Source: Eriocheir sinensis
Lineage: Eukaryota > Arthropoda > Malacostraca > Decapoda > Varunidae
NCBI RefSeq assembly: GCF_024679095.1
Contig: NW_026110530.1
Coordinates: forward strand, 666,001 to 730,000
Direction of reading: 5' to 3'
Length of the DNA stretch: 64,000 nucleotides
Part shown: in pieces, positions 38,001 through 45,549 of the stretch
How positions within the stretch are numbered: the first letter of the stretch is position 1
How the letters are laid out: every line of letters starts with the position of its first letter
Made by a program: the position numbers and the translations under genes
Notes under the pieces: generated by a model
What the model saw: the letters and a program-made list of their open reading frames with translations, nothing else
The model's database searches: none
Told to the model about the DNA's origin: nothing

Positions 38001-40367
38001 GGAAATTTAAAAATCCTAAAAAATCTTCTTAGAAAATGTACATAGAACCAAAACCAAACTATTGGAAACCGTACTATTTGAGGGACGACTGTAGTGTGGG
38101 TCGTTACTGAATAATCTCTCCTCCTTAGAGTAACTATTTGTATCTGTTTTCTGAGGACCGACAAGAACGAAGGAGTAGATAAGATAACAGTTCACATAGC
38201 GATCAAACTCCTTGCCACACGAATGATACAAAACATCACCTGTAAAATAACTCACCAGCAAGTCCTGCCGCATGTCCACCAGGAACTTGACGCCCCCTGA
38301 GAGCCGGGATATCTGAGAGAAGACCCAGTGGTGCGGAGGCTGCAGGGACTGGCGCAGACGGTCCTCCCAACGCAGCAGCTGGGCGCCGTTGTCACCATTC
38401 CCTCCGCCAACCTGCAGAGAACGAAAACTGGTGATACACATTATGACCAATTTGACGATACTCTGAAGCCTTTCTTTTGATTACGAACGAACAGCGTTAT
38501 ATATTTTCCTCTGTATTTATGGGACTAAAACTTGTGATACGCATTATGATCATTTTGACGATACTCTGAAGCCTTTCTTTTGATTACGAACGAACAGCGT
38601 TATATATTTTCCCTTCTATTTATAGGACGAAAACTTGTGATGTACATTTTGATGAAACCCTGAAGCCTTTTTTTCTATTATAGACAAGTGGAAAGTTTAT
38701 TTATTTTTCCTTATGGGGTTGGACGGGCTATGAATCTGTCCCACTGCTGGGGATTGTACACTCTCTTTTCGCTAATGCTCATCCTTCTCATGTCTACACT
38801 CACCATCCCCAGGTCTTCCTTGGTCTTCCAGCTGGTCTACTCCCTTCTACCTTCATCTCCACAGTTCTCAGTACATGGCCCTTCTCCCTCCATTCCCAGG
38901 TAAGTTTCCATGCCATGAGCTCACCAATATGCAGATTAACAGGTCATCGTTCTCATGTCTCCACTCACCATCCCCAGGTCTTCTTTGGTCTTCCAGGTGG
39001 TCCACTCCCTTCTATCTCCATCTCCACAGTTCTCAGTACATGGCCCTCCTCCCTCCATCCCCTAGTAAGTTTCCATGCCATGAGTTTACCAATATGCAGA
39101 TTAGTACGCAAGATTTTTTTCGTTCCTTTAACTTACGACTGGTTTCTGTTGGATGAGTTCCTCCACTACGCGATGGTCTGTGGACAGCGCCGTGGCCATG
39201 TACAGCAAGAACTCGGAGCGCTCGTCAGTTCCAAGCTGGGTGTAGTAGTAACACATATCCCGCATGTCCTCCTGCAGAGTGGGGTATTTATTAAGTGAGT
39301 GGTAAGTTTTAAATCTATCTATCTATATTTCTTATTTCCCCCATCTCTCTACAATGCCATCCATGGGGTCAAGACTGCATAAAGAGTGTATCAAGGCACC
39401 TCTCCACCCGAAATTTACCTCTCTTTTGGCCACTCTATACTATCGTCTGTTGTGGGAGCGGCAAGAAGCAGGCTTTTTTTTTTACACTCTATTTGCTGCC
39501 CTTGAGCCATCTCCTTTGTTTGAAAAAAAATAATAAGGGCTAAACTCACATCGATAGCTAGGGAACTTGTTTTGGCATCCCTCTTTGACACGGCTTGCAA
39601 TAGAGAATCTTTGGTAGCCTGGATGAGCCCCGAGGGAGAGCTTGGTGCTGGCGGTGAGGATGGGGGCGAGGGCATGGGTGACGGGGTGAAGGGCCGACTG
39701 CTGGAGAAACTGAAGGAGCCTAAGGTGATGGGGGAGAGGCTGACCCCGCTCCGCACGATGGGAATGGGCGAAGACTTGCTGCCCCAACTGCTGCTGGTTG
39801 GCCTGGAATAGAAGGCGAGGTTTAATACATGCTATGGCAGGAACAAAATTACGTGTGAAAAGGGAAAGGAGAATAGAGAAAGTAACGCCGAGGGGAAAGA
39901 AGATGAATAAGAAGGAGGTGCGAGAAGGAAACACCGAGGGAAAAGGAGATGAATAATAAGGAGGCGCCTCATAATTCCATGCCCCCCCCACCCCCTCATA
40001 ATTCCGTGCCCCGCCCCCCGACTCACTATCTCATGCCCCGCCCCCCTCGCCTCACATCTACTGCCCTGCCCCGCCCCCCCCCTCGCCTCACAATCTCGTG
40101 CCCCGCCCCCCCCCCATAAATACGTGCCCCGCCCCCCGCCTCACAATCTCGTGCCCCGCCCCCCCTCATAAATCCGTGCCCCCCCCCCCGCCTCACAATC
40201 CCGTGCCCCCCCCCCCCAGGTAAGGCGGCCCACCTGTGCGAGGGTGAGCCCGGGGAGCTGGAGGCCATGGGGGCGGTGCTGGCTGCCCGTGCTTCGCCCA
40301 CGCCGTGCTCTACAAGCTGTATTAAGGTCCGCAGGGTTCCTTGGCTCCGGGATTTGCACGTGTACAT
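25842..40367 (-). CDS. Mlycd: Malonyl-CoA decarboxylase, eleven coding exons
   Basis: MLYCD converts malonyl-CoA to acetyl-CoA and CO2. It lowers malonyl-CoA and so releases fatty-acid oxidation; known forms sit in mitochondria, peroxisomes and cytosol. Exons on the minus strand: 40234-40367, 39550-39802, 39137-39271, 38256-38411, 36795-36950, 33448-33646, 31981-32072, 29514-29658, 27045-27266, 26518-26623, 25842-26046. All phases agree and the sum is 1803 bp (600 aa plus stop). Landmarks: [50 protein letters not shown] (the Ser reported as catalytic in human MLYCD), LMRLCAYYL and [15 protein letters not shown] (the reported catalytic His). The C-terminus Ser-Lys-Ile is a PTS1 variant. The N-terminus is Arg/Lys-containing and could be mitochondrial. 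A second ATG at 40268 has a better Kozak context (CCCCCATGGCC) and would give 567 aa. Human MLYCD has 493 aa. Confidence 0.95.
26345..26424. repeat. Dispersed repeat shared with 14050-14135
   Basis: Same ordered motifs as the DPH3 intron copy, including GTTTTCATGTCTGATATTTT. It is followed at 26425-26465 by a reverse piece of the GACAAGGCTTTCGTAG dispersed family. Confidence 0.7.
26518..26623 (-). CDS. Mlycd: MLYCD coding exon 10 (catalytic His region)
   Basis: [19 protein letters not shown], then [14 protein letters not shown]. The His codon at 26613-26615 corresponds to the catalytic histidine reported for the human enzyme. Confidence 0.96.
27045..27266 (-). CDS. Mlycd: MLYCD coding exon 9
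   Basis: [53 protein letters not shown]. Acceptor CTTCTAG, donor GTTG|GTAAGC. Confidence 0.95.
27290..29468. repeat. ~165-bp tandem array, about 13 units, with TTAGG-like motifs
   Basis: Each unit has ATGAGACTTTCTATACAA, GTGAGGTCATTCTTTGTTGA, GGTGCTGGCTATCATGTGTT and CCCTAAACTTAACCTAAC. The CTGG-core recurs near 27341, 27511, 27680, 27850, 28010, 28179, 28347, 28515, 28664, 28827, 28996, 29162 and 29327. The array fills the intron between MLYCD exons 8 and 9. Two unit types (CCTAACCTACCAAACCCC and ATTACCTAACAAAACC) alternate. Confidence 0.95.
29514..29658 (-). CDS. Mlycd: MLYCD coding exon 8 (catalytic Ser region)
   Basis: [20 protein letters not shown], then [18 protein letters not shown]. 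The third Ser of the SSLS motif (codon about 29569-29571) corresponds to the catalytic serine reported for human MLYCD. Ends AGAGAG|GTAAGA. Confidence 0.96.
29659..30160. repeat. ~105-bp tandem array upstream of MLYCD exon 8
   Basis: Five units of AGAATAATTTAAGTTTTCCA, GGCTTGACTCCACTCTGCCT, AGATGGTAATGATGCTTTGA and GGTGAATTAGTG. The array starts at the acceptor side of exon 8. A last partial unit continues at 31731, beyond the inserted transposon. Confidence 0.93.
30168..31730. mobile_element. 1563-bp inverted-repeat DNA transposon with TA target duplication
   Basis: Ends CTATGGGTTTCACTGGCC and its exact inverse. The terminal inverted repeats are nearly identical for about 115 bp, then diverge gradually over the next 60-150 bp. 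TA duplicates lie at 30166-30167 and 31731-31732. The site is the CCTAGATGG of the flanking tandem repeat, so the empty site can be read directly from neighbouring units. No transposase frame remains. TA targets point to the Tc1/mariner group; the family is not identified. Confidence 0.9.
31780..31870 (+). mobile_element. SINE tail fragment
   Basis: TTTTTTTATATAGTACAGGA, GCAGCTCAATGGTAAAAAAA and a diverged end; partial copy of the SINE tail. Confidence 0.5.
31981..32072 (-). CDS. Mlycd: MLYCD coding exon 7
   Basis: 92 bp: [18 protein letters not shown], then [13 protein letters not shown]. The acceptor GGCAACAG has a poor pyrimidine tract. It and the first ~30 exon bases are copied six more times in the upstream intron (32190-32990). 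Confidence 0.92.
32043..32990 (-). repeat. 147-bp tandem array copying the MLYCD exon-7 acceptor edge
   Basis: Seven units at exact 147-bp spacing. CTCCTTTTCTGTTGCCAATA cores lie near 32064, 32211, 32358, 32505, 32652, 32798 and 32945; the first is the real exon. Each copy carries about 30 bp of exon plus acceptor and upstream intron. Because 147 is a multiple of three, the plus strand has a 208-codon frame that is not a gene. Confidence 0.95.
33010..33264 (-). pseudogene. LINE 3'-end coding fragment
   Basis: Reads [20 protein letters not shown], then [12 protein letters not shown] and [13 protein letters not shown], the C-terminal signature of many arthropod non-LTR polyproteins. It ends in a (ATG)n tail at 33010-33020, as in RTE-like elements. 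It is truncated to the last ~70 codons, and that frame is open. Confidence 0.8.
33448..33646 (-). CDS. Mlycd: MLYCD coding exon 6
   Basis: [19 protein letters not shown], then [14 protein letters not shown] and [15 protein letters not shown]. Ends one base into a codon at ATAG|GTCAGT. Confidence 0.95.
34060..34110 (+). promoter_or_regulatory. Candidate 5' noncoding exon of the PHD gene
   Basis: CTATAGTACTGAG|GTAAGT is a consensus donor (GT 34110-34111). It precedes an acceptor TTTTTAG at 34390-34391, forty bases before the start codon. A spliced 5'UTR inside the element is therefore likely. Confidence 0.4.
34431..35228 (+). CDS. PHD-finger protein encoded by a transposable element
   Basis: 265 aa, intact. 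Residues about 5-65 are tandem [13 protein letters not shown] repeats (36-bp DNA units). Then [17 protein letters not shown] and [17 protein letters not shown] lead into ~85 residues of Lys/Arg/Glu coiled coil, an acidic Asp/Glu stretch ([13 protein letters not shown]), and a C-terminal PHD-like zinc finger. The finger ligands are CGKC, KCVLC, WWHAEC and a final CNKC. The coiled coil plus CxxC..WxxC finger resembles the C-terminal tail of pogo/Tigger-like transposases in arthropods, but the DDE domain and N-terminal helix-turn-helix are absent. It may be a remnant tail kept open, a DNA- or chromatin-binding accessory protein, or a captured host fragment. The upstream Ser/Pro repeats argue against a simple deletion product. 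AATAAA lies at 35528. Confidence 0.7.
   Translation: MKKKKFHYAYTSQAASQPLPSTSQPASQPLPYTSQPASQPLPSTSQPAPQPLPYTSQPAPQPLPSTKKNSKTIDDYLTLPSFPKKKGLKKTIAVLPCSISGVEYRQMIEEKQRKKREEEREKMERKRKREERKKIIEQEAEAKRKRMEEKKRQKENNRKEKEKRKRKEKRFRTLQYVSQKQKDKETETSESADEPVLDDDSDDVIDDMNELCGKCQCETKGKLRIKCVLCDSWWHAECLSEMNLSEKSQEDIDTMDTEFFCNKCN
35229..35480 (+). repeat. Three ~80-bp repeats in the PHD-gene 3'UTR
   Basis: ATTTTGATACTGTTGAATGA, then TTCTTAAGATTTTCGTTT and GACATTTATTTGTT, recur three times before the AATAAA. Confidence 0.85.
35528..35533 (+). terminator. Polyadenylation signal of the PHD gene
   Basis: AATAAA 300 bp after the stop codon, inside the element. Confidence 0.5.
36119..36765. repeat. ~102-bp tandem array in MLYCD intron
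   Basis: Six to seven units of TCTCCCTGTTCTGGCACTCC, TCATCACACTCAATCCTGCT, ACTTCCGACTCTCTCACTCC and CTGATCCACTTCA. Because the unit is a multiple of three or nearly so, several strands and frames stay open across it; they are not genes. Confidence 0.95.
36795..36950 (-). CDS. Mlycd: MLYCD coding exon 5
   Basis: 52 codons, phase 0, containing [19 protein letters not shown] and SPCNILQK. Acceptor TTTTCAG, donor GAAG|GTGAGT. Confidence 0.95.
37020..37320. repeat. ~150-bp duplication in MLYCD intron
   Basis: TATTTCCTGACTTCCTACCC to AACAGTAAATACTATGCT occurs at about 37037-37172 and again at 37173-37307. Confidence 0.9.
37480..37870. repeat. ~145-bp tandem repeat in MLYCD intron
   Basis: ACACACTAGACATGGGGTGT and GTAGATTTCTGTTTTTTGA, with TATCCAGTCAACACATCTATC, occur two to three times. 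Confidence 0.85.
37915..38090. mobile_element. Small foldback (inverted repeat) element
   Basis: ATAGCATGGTTTCCAATAGT with GAAGATCTTTTAGGATTT is followed by its inverse (AAATCCTAAAAAATCTTC, CTATTGGAAACCGTACTAT). The arms are about 80 bp around a 20-bp centre. Ends CAGTCATCCCTCAAATAG and CTATTTGAGGGACGACTG make it a typical MITE. Confidence 0.8.
38256..38411 (-). CDS. Mlycd: MLYCD coding exon 4
   Basis: 52 codons, phase 0, containing [27 protein letters not shown] and DMRQDLL. This matches the AEDRLR...KLDGGVRFLV...RADLL core of the family. Confidence 0.95.
38440..38680. repeat. ~95-bp tandem repeat in MLYCD intron
   Basis: Three units of GTGATACACATTATGACCA, GATACTCTGAAGCCTTTCTT and GAACAGCGTTATATATTTTC. 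Confidence 0.9.
38750..39110 (-). pseudogene. Two tandem LINE 3'-end fragments
   Basis: On the minus strand both copies read [24 protein letters not shown] sequence followed by TW. This is the same GRPRKTW polyprotein end as at 33010 but from a different family. Copies at about 38770-38935 and 38945-39100 are ~90% alike. Confidence 0.65.
39137..39271 (-). CDS. Mlycd: MLYCD coding exon 3
   Basis: 45 codons, phase 0: [28 protein letters not shown] and [10 protein letters not shown]. Acceptor CTCTGCAG, donor AGTC|GTAAGT. Confidence 0.93.
39375..39545 (-). mobile_element. SINE copy (reverse)
   Basis: On the minus strand: GGAGATGGCTCAAGGGCAGC, A-rich run, GCCTGCTTCTTGCCGCTCCC and GAGAGGTAAATTTCGGGTGG. 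This is a fuller copy of the SINE tail than most here. Confidence 0.75.
39550..39802 (-). CDS. Mlycd: MLYCD coding exon 2
   Basis: Acceptor TATTCCAG, donor CGAT|GTGAGT. It encodes a long Ser/Pro-rich stretch followed by [19 protein letters not shown], which aligns in position with the start of the conserved helical domain. The Ser/Pro insert accounts for much of the extra length over human MLYCD. Confidence 0.85.
39960..40222. repeat. C-rich minisatellite in MLYCD intron 1
   Basis: Units of about 33 bp built on CTCACAATCTCGTGCCCCG and poly-C, eight or so. On the minus strand they give Gly/Ala/Arg-rich open frames continuous with exon 1; these are not taken as coding because the donor at 40232-40233 precedes them. 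Confidence 0.9.
40234..40367 (-). CDS. Mlycd: MLYCD coding exon 1
   Basis: From ATG 40367 ([10 protein letters not shown]) to CACAG|GTGGGC. The frame is fixed by the phase of exon 2, and an in-frame TGA lies about 50 bp upstream. ATG 40268 (MASSSPGSP) is the alternative start. This exon has no clear counterpart in human MLYCD, so it is the least certain. Confidence 0.6.
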
Positions 40368-40449
40368 GTTAATCAAGGAGCTGCTGGGTGCTTTGGGGTC
40401 CGGGCCGCCTCCGCCTCCTCAACGGCACCTGCTCATCCACTTCGGCCCA

Positions 40450-41190
40450 TAAACATTGTAATTTTCGTGTTATTTCTCGTATTAATTGTCTTTTATTTAA
40501 TCTCTACTGTAAATAAATAATGACCTACTACTGTAATTTAAGTTTTAAGTACGTAATGTGTTTATATGTATAGTTCTATACCGGCCACTCCGGCAACTGT
40601 AACACACATTTCCCACTAAGTACTCCCGTGCCATATTACAGATAGAGTTAATAGGATTTAATTGAATTGAAAGGAGATAGCTTTAACCTCATATTTACTG
40701 GATAATGTGCATAAAGAGTTTTGTTTAAGCCGAAGTCAGTCAGAGCCGAGGCCATCCCCGTTCAGGCCAGCCCGGGACGGGGAGGGAGGCCGAGGGTCGC
40801 CTCACACCCTCAGGTAAAACACTTGATTAAACCTTTATGTCAGTGTGTCCGGCAGGCGGTTGGTGTCCTGAGGTTAGCTGAGAGTCCAGGCTGCTATGAA
40901 TGACAATGCAAGGCCGCTGGAGAGAGTTAATTGGGTGTTTTTAGGGATAAATACTGAGGTTATACTGCGAGGTTAAGGGAGTCGTGGAGGGCGAAACCAC
41001 CCATTTACTTTGGGAGGGTCGTGGATGGCGAAGACCTCCCGTTAGTGAAAACAACAACAATAAAAAAAAAATGTACCCAGAAATTAATAGTCACTGTCGC
41101 TGAAATGAACCGCTCAGGTCACCCAGACATTAACCATATAACCTAAAAAAGAGCAAAAGTTGACCCACATCCTCAATCTTCTCGGGGCTC
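40450..41190. other. MLYCD upstream region, no gene recognised
   Basis: Contains the presumed MLYCD promoter and 5'UTR. A GC-rich block at 40735-40813 ends CTCAG|GTAAAA on the plus strand and could be a noncoding first exon of a divergent transcript. Nothing here is protein-like. Confidence 0.4.
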
Positions 41191-41194
41191 ACAC

Positions 41195-41720
41195 ATCCAC
41201 ATTTGCTAAGACTTTCGTATAGAGGTTTTGAGCAGTGTTGCCAACTCAAAATTTACAAATCCGCTAGGATGGCATGAAAAATCCGCCAGATTATAGGTGA
41301 AACCATAAAAATTTGCCGCTAGATTGGAGTTAAAAATCCGCCAGTTACTCCTGTCAATTTTAAGATTTTTCCCGCTAGATTTCAAACAAAACCTCTAGAT
41401 TTAGCGGGAAAACCGCTAATTTGGCAACACTGGTTTTGAGCATTTCTATGGACAGTTTTGTAAGCCTAATAACAGTTTGACAAGGCTTCTGTGTAATGCC
41501 AGAAGGTTAAGTATGGAATGTACACAGGATCACAAAAGTAGGTATAAGTTATGTAAGTAATTTAAGTGTCTCCCTGCGACCGTTAGACTTCCGCATTCCG
41601 TTACAGATTTTAATTACTTACAATACTTATACTTTTGTGAGCCTGTGTACATTCCATACTTAACTTTCTGGCATTACATCTGCATCATGAACCTGAAAAA
41701 CACTCCTAAGAACCCGACTA
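41195..41720 (+). repeat. Dispersed repeat 'GACAAGGCTTTCGTAG' family, with MITE inside
   Basis: CACATCCACATTTGCTAAGA, then TTTTGTAAGCCTAATAACAG and TTTGACAAGGCTTCTGTG. Related copies lie near 42465-42550 (reverse), 44335-44470, 44600-44690, 46990-47350 and 57170-57330. The family unit is about 150-200 bp. Identity of the element is unknown. Confidence 0.7.
41233..41432. mobile_element. 200-bp hAT-type MITE with 8-bp target duplication
   Basis: Termini CAGTGTTGCCAACT and its near inverse AATTTGGCAACACTG. They are flanked by perfect 8-bp direct repeats GTTTTGAG (41225-41232, 41433-41440). TIRs beginning CAG and 8-bp duplications define hAT elements. The interior has repeated ATCCGCCAG/CCGCTAGATT motifs, probable transposase-binding sites. 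Confidence 0.92.
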
Positions 41721-41821
41721 TCCTCCTTTGTGGCCTTGGGAAATATTTCTCGTGAGCCGAAAGCGTCTCAGAATACGTGTCGAACTCACCACCTCTGACG
41801 TCACTAACACACCTTTCTCAC

Positions 41822-41922
41822 CTGCACTAATAACTCTTCTAACACCTTGTACTCACGGATGAAGCTGTAGAGACGCCATGTTCGTGTCGTCTGCTGGTTG
41901 ACAACTGCGTATGTGCCTCGGC
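41822..41922 (-). CDS. Candidate coding exon, gene unknown
   Basis: 101 bp between CCGTTCAG and GTGCAG|GTGAGA, open in the frame GRGTYAVVNQQTTRTWR, then SFIREYKVLEELLVQ. It joins in frame to the 43132-43165 exon. It cannot join MLYCD exons 1 or 2 in phase. A chance frame is quite possible. Confidence 0.25.
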
Positions 41923-42057
41923 CTGAACGGACCCACGTGGAGTCATGTTGAGAAGTGTCACAGTCTTGGCGGCTTGTCTTGGCTCTGTTGGATGTCACGA
42001 GTTTCTCTCAGCCTCGTATTCTTGGACGCTTTTGACTCCCACAGTGATCATTTACCA

Positions 42058-42432
42058 AGGCCGCAAGGCAGATGAGTCTGGTTGTGGTACGAAGGAAATG
42101 AATCTGGTTGTGGTACGAAGGAGATGAGTCTGGTTGTGGTACGAAGGAGATGAGTCTGGTTGTGGTACGAAGGAGATGAGTGTGGTACGAAGGGGATGAG
42201 TCTGGTTGTGGTATGGAGATGAGTCTGGTTGTGGTACGAAGGAGATGAATCTGGTTGTGGTACGAAGGAGATGAGTCTGGTTGTGGTACGAAGGAGATGA
42301 GTCTGGTTGTGGTACGAAGGAGATGAGTCTGGTTGTGGTACGAAGGAGATGAGTCTGGTTGTGCTATTTTCCGAAGGCCGCGAAGGAGATGAGTCCGGTT
42401 GTGATATTTTCTGGTCACAAAGGAGATTAATC
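42058..42432. repeat. 26-bp minisatellite
   Basis: About fourteen units of GAGATGAGTCTGGTTGTGGT plus ACGAAG; the last two have diverged. Confidence 0.96.
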
Positions 42433-42713
42433 GGGTTCTCATAAGTGCTTTTCCACGTTCAAGGTGCAGAAGCTATCACTAGGCTCATGAAACTACCCAT
42501 GGATATACTAACAACACAACCTCGACGAAAGCCATATTAAATGTTGGTGTGTGGGTGTGGGTGTAGGCTCCAAAATGGTTAAGATGTATGGTGACAAGGG
42601 CGTGTACTAAGCTAACACGATTCCGACCTTGATAGTAACACCGGATCACTATAGCTGCGCGTAGCCTAGGTGCTCATCTCCGTGGCATTAACCCAACCTA
42701 ACCTTTCCACTTA

Positions 42714-42714
<1 letters not shown>

Positions 42715-42763
<49 letters not shown>

Positions 42764-42855
42764 GATGGTAGACTTGCAACTGACCCCTAATCTTTATTGT
42801 AATTCTACCTTAAGCAGTTAACATAAAAGCAGTAGTAGTAGTAGTAATGATGATG

Positions 42856-42916
<61 letters not shown>
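42715..42916. repeat. (ATT)n and (AAT)n microsatellites
   Basis: A TTA/ATT tract at 42715-42762 and an AAT tract at about 42853-42916, separated by 90 bp and in opposite sense. They can pair as an inverted repeat. Confidence 0.93.
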
Positions 42917-42919
<3 letters not shown>

Positions 42920-43131
42920 TAAACGTTCAAGTATTATTTCACTCGTTTCTAAGACTGTAGGGAGAGCATTGAAAGACCGGCGAAAGGATCTCTACAGTAG
43001 ATCACAAGGCTTAAATAACAAGAGCACAGTGTTTACTTTACAGAAGAAATACTAAAGTCTACCCAACATCGAGGCAGACAAGGCTGCAGTTTCTCTAATG
43101 TGCCAGTAAATGAAAACCGGCCGCCTCTTAC

Positions 43132-43165
43132 CGTAGATTTTCACGCGGGCTGCGGCGACCTTCAT
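43132..43165 (-). CDS. Candidate first coding exon, gene unknown
   Basis: ATG at 43165 opens MKVAAARVKIY and runs into TACG|GTAAGA, a strong donor, in a GC-rich context. The size and context suit a first exon, but no family is recognised. Confidence 0.25.
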
Positions 43166-43169
43166 GACT

Positions 43170-45080
43170 GACTGGGTGGCTGGGTACAGGACAAACAGGC
43201 GCCAGCAGTCCGCTTCCCCCGGCAGCGAACAGATGGTATCGGATCGGACCGCCGAGGCAGTTACCAGCGCCGCCAGTGATTGTCAGGAGGCGCCACCGCT
43301 GCATAAGGCTTTACGACTCCCTGACGCCAATACTGAGCCACATACCAGCCACGTCGAGGGTCCTTGGCTCCCCCCATCATTGCTTCCGACGCCTGGTTCA
43401 CCCTAACGAGTTCATGTTAATGCTTCCTTGGGCCTTGGCGGAGTACAGTGACAGAGGGGAAGCTTGGTTAGGTTATGCAAGGCCACCCCGAGTGATTTCC
43501 TTTTTCCACTGTCATTTTAGGTTCTATTTGCGGTGTAGTTTAATAGATTTTCTTCTTCCTACTTTTTCTCCTTCCTCTTTTTTTCTCCTTCCTCTTCTTT
43601 CTCCTTCCTCATTTTTCTCCTTCCTCTTTCCTTTTTCTACTTTTTCCTCTTTCTCGTTCCTCCTCCTTCTCCTTAAATCCTTCTCATCCTTCCTTATCCT
43701 CTTCGATCTTAAAGGCATGTAAACTATTAAGAATTTGTACCATTAGATCATTGCGGTGTAGCTTGATAGGTTGGAAGCTCGTATATGCAAGCCCATCTCT
43801 AGTCCTTCCCTCCCTTCCTATCCTCTCTTCGTTCTTGAAAGCGCGGAAGCTATGAAAAATTTGCACCTTTGTCATAATGCCGCCTCCCACTCTCCCTCCT
43901 TCCCCCCGTCCCGCAGTGGCGCACAAATTAGCATGCTGAAGATTCCCCGACGCATGCTAAGGTGAAGCAGATTCGGGTATTAGCTTCAGCCAGTTCGGGG
44001 CGGTCATGCGAGGCTGAATGAGGCGGTGTTCACTTCGGAAGGTTCGCTATATGTTGCTCGCCCATATTTGTTAGCGGTAAGAAAGCAGCCACGTTCCGCA
44101 GCCCCGTTCTTGGCGTGGTTGAGATAATGGTGTGTCCTCCCGTGTGTTTATCTCGCCTTATGATAGAGTGTGCACGATGGGATGCCGCACATAGATGAGC
44201 GCCCAACGTAACCAGACTCGCACCCACCATATTGTACTCATCGGTTTCAGGCCCCCCAAACTATCATATTTTACTCCTTCATGAACAGTCAGTGTCGTAA
44301 AATGTCTGAGAAATAAGAACTATCACCTAACGGCTTACACACCAGCATTTGATAAGGTTTTCGTAGGGGTTGTGTTGGTAGTATTTCCATGGGTAGTTTT
44401 ATGAGCCTAGTGATAGCTTAACAAGGCTTTTGCATCATGAACGAGAGCACTTATGAGAACCCTTTGTGGTCTCGTCCCCACGCAGATAACGACACTCATG
44501 CATCGTGAAGTCGTTAGTTATTGATGGACTTTTTGCAATACTTATAGGTCAGAAAGCGGAAAATCAAGTATTACGGTCATATTTTATAAAACATTTCGTC
44601 GCCCAAGCTCACACATTTGACAAGGCTTTCATAGTAGTTTAGGACATTTTCAGAGGGGCTTCTATGACTCTGGTGGTGGTTTGACCCTTCCCCGTGACCC
44701 CGACTCGCGCACTCGCCTCTAGTCAGCCAAGAAGTCGCCACCACAGAGACAGAGACCGCTAGTTAAAGGCCACCACAGTCTCCTTCAGCACTTCTCACTA
44801 GTATGTTATAAATCGGCAACATCCAAGAAAGCAAGAAAAAAAATATAAAAAATGAAGCAGGTAGAGAAATGATTAAATTAAGAGACAAAAGGATAAACGA
44901 GCGAAGAGGAAAAAAAAACACGACAGGGAAGAGAGAAATAGGAAGGAAGGGATGGAGAGAGAGAGAGAAAGAAACACAGAGACAGAGAAAAAGAGACAGT
45001 AGGAATGAGAGGAGAAGAAAAAGGCAGAAAGGAAGATGACAAACAACCACAAGAATCACGAGAAAAAAATGCAGACAGAT
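43170..45080. other. No recognised gene
   Basis: Contains a TTCTCCTTCCTC pyrimidine-rich stretch at 43550-43690, a partial duplication (ATTGCGGTGTAGCTTGATAG resembling 43530), and dispersed-repeat copies at 44335-44470 and 44600-44690. The open frames are low-complexity or unsupported. Confidence 0.5.
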
Positions 45081-45245
45081 AGGAATGCTAGGCTAGGCTA
45101 TGGAGGGGTTAGGTTAGGTTAGGCTATTAAGGAGGGCATTGCAGTCTCGGTGTGTGTGTGTGTGTGTATGTGTGTGTTAAACTTTGATCATTTTAACCCT
45201 CTAACGAATACAAATTACCGTGACATTTTACTAGTTTGGTCGTTA
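45080..45245 (+). repeat. Dispersed repeat with GGTTA and TG tracts (copy 1)
   Basis: GGTTAGGTTAGGTTAGGC, GGCATTGCAGTCTCGGTG, a TG tract, AACTTTGATCA and CGTGACATTTTACTAGTTTG. The same order recurs at 48990-49147. Confidence 0.85.
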
Positions 45246-45549
45246 TGCACGGGAAAAGAACTCTGGGTTTCGACAACACGAATGAGAACTTTAATATTGA
45301 GGATTCATAAACTTCAGTAGCGGTTTGCATCGGCCTGAGAACAAGAGTCTATGAGCCGATTTCGTAACAGCCCGAACCAAACTATAGAATCCCATACAAT
45401 CCAAAATGGGGAGGTCTTCGATGCCACACTAAATACACAAGACTTTTCCATTATAGTTTCATCAAATTTGTGAACTTAAATATAAACACCAGACACTATA
45501 CAAGGAAATTTCGAAGGCTCTGATATTGGTTTGGGAGCTTACTAACCGA

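Noticed and set aside
40721..40903. GC-rich segment with ATG on the minus strand (MASALTDFGLNK) and a GTAAAA donor on the plus strand
   Set aside because: Neither reading joins any MLYCD exon in phase and no other gene is near. Kept only as a possible noncoding exon in the region note.
42008..42442. Minus-strand 144-codon frame with repeated PQPDSSPSYHN
   Set aside because: 26-bp minisatellite read through several phase-compatible units.
44030..44230. Minus-strand 66-codon frame
   Set aside because: No domain, no splice context and no neighbouring exons; probably chance.
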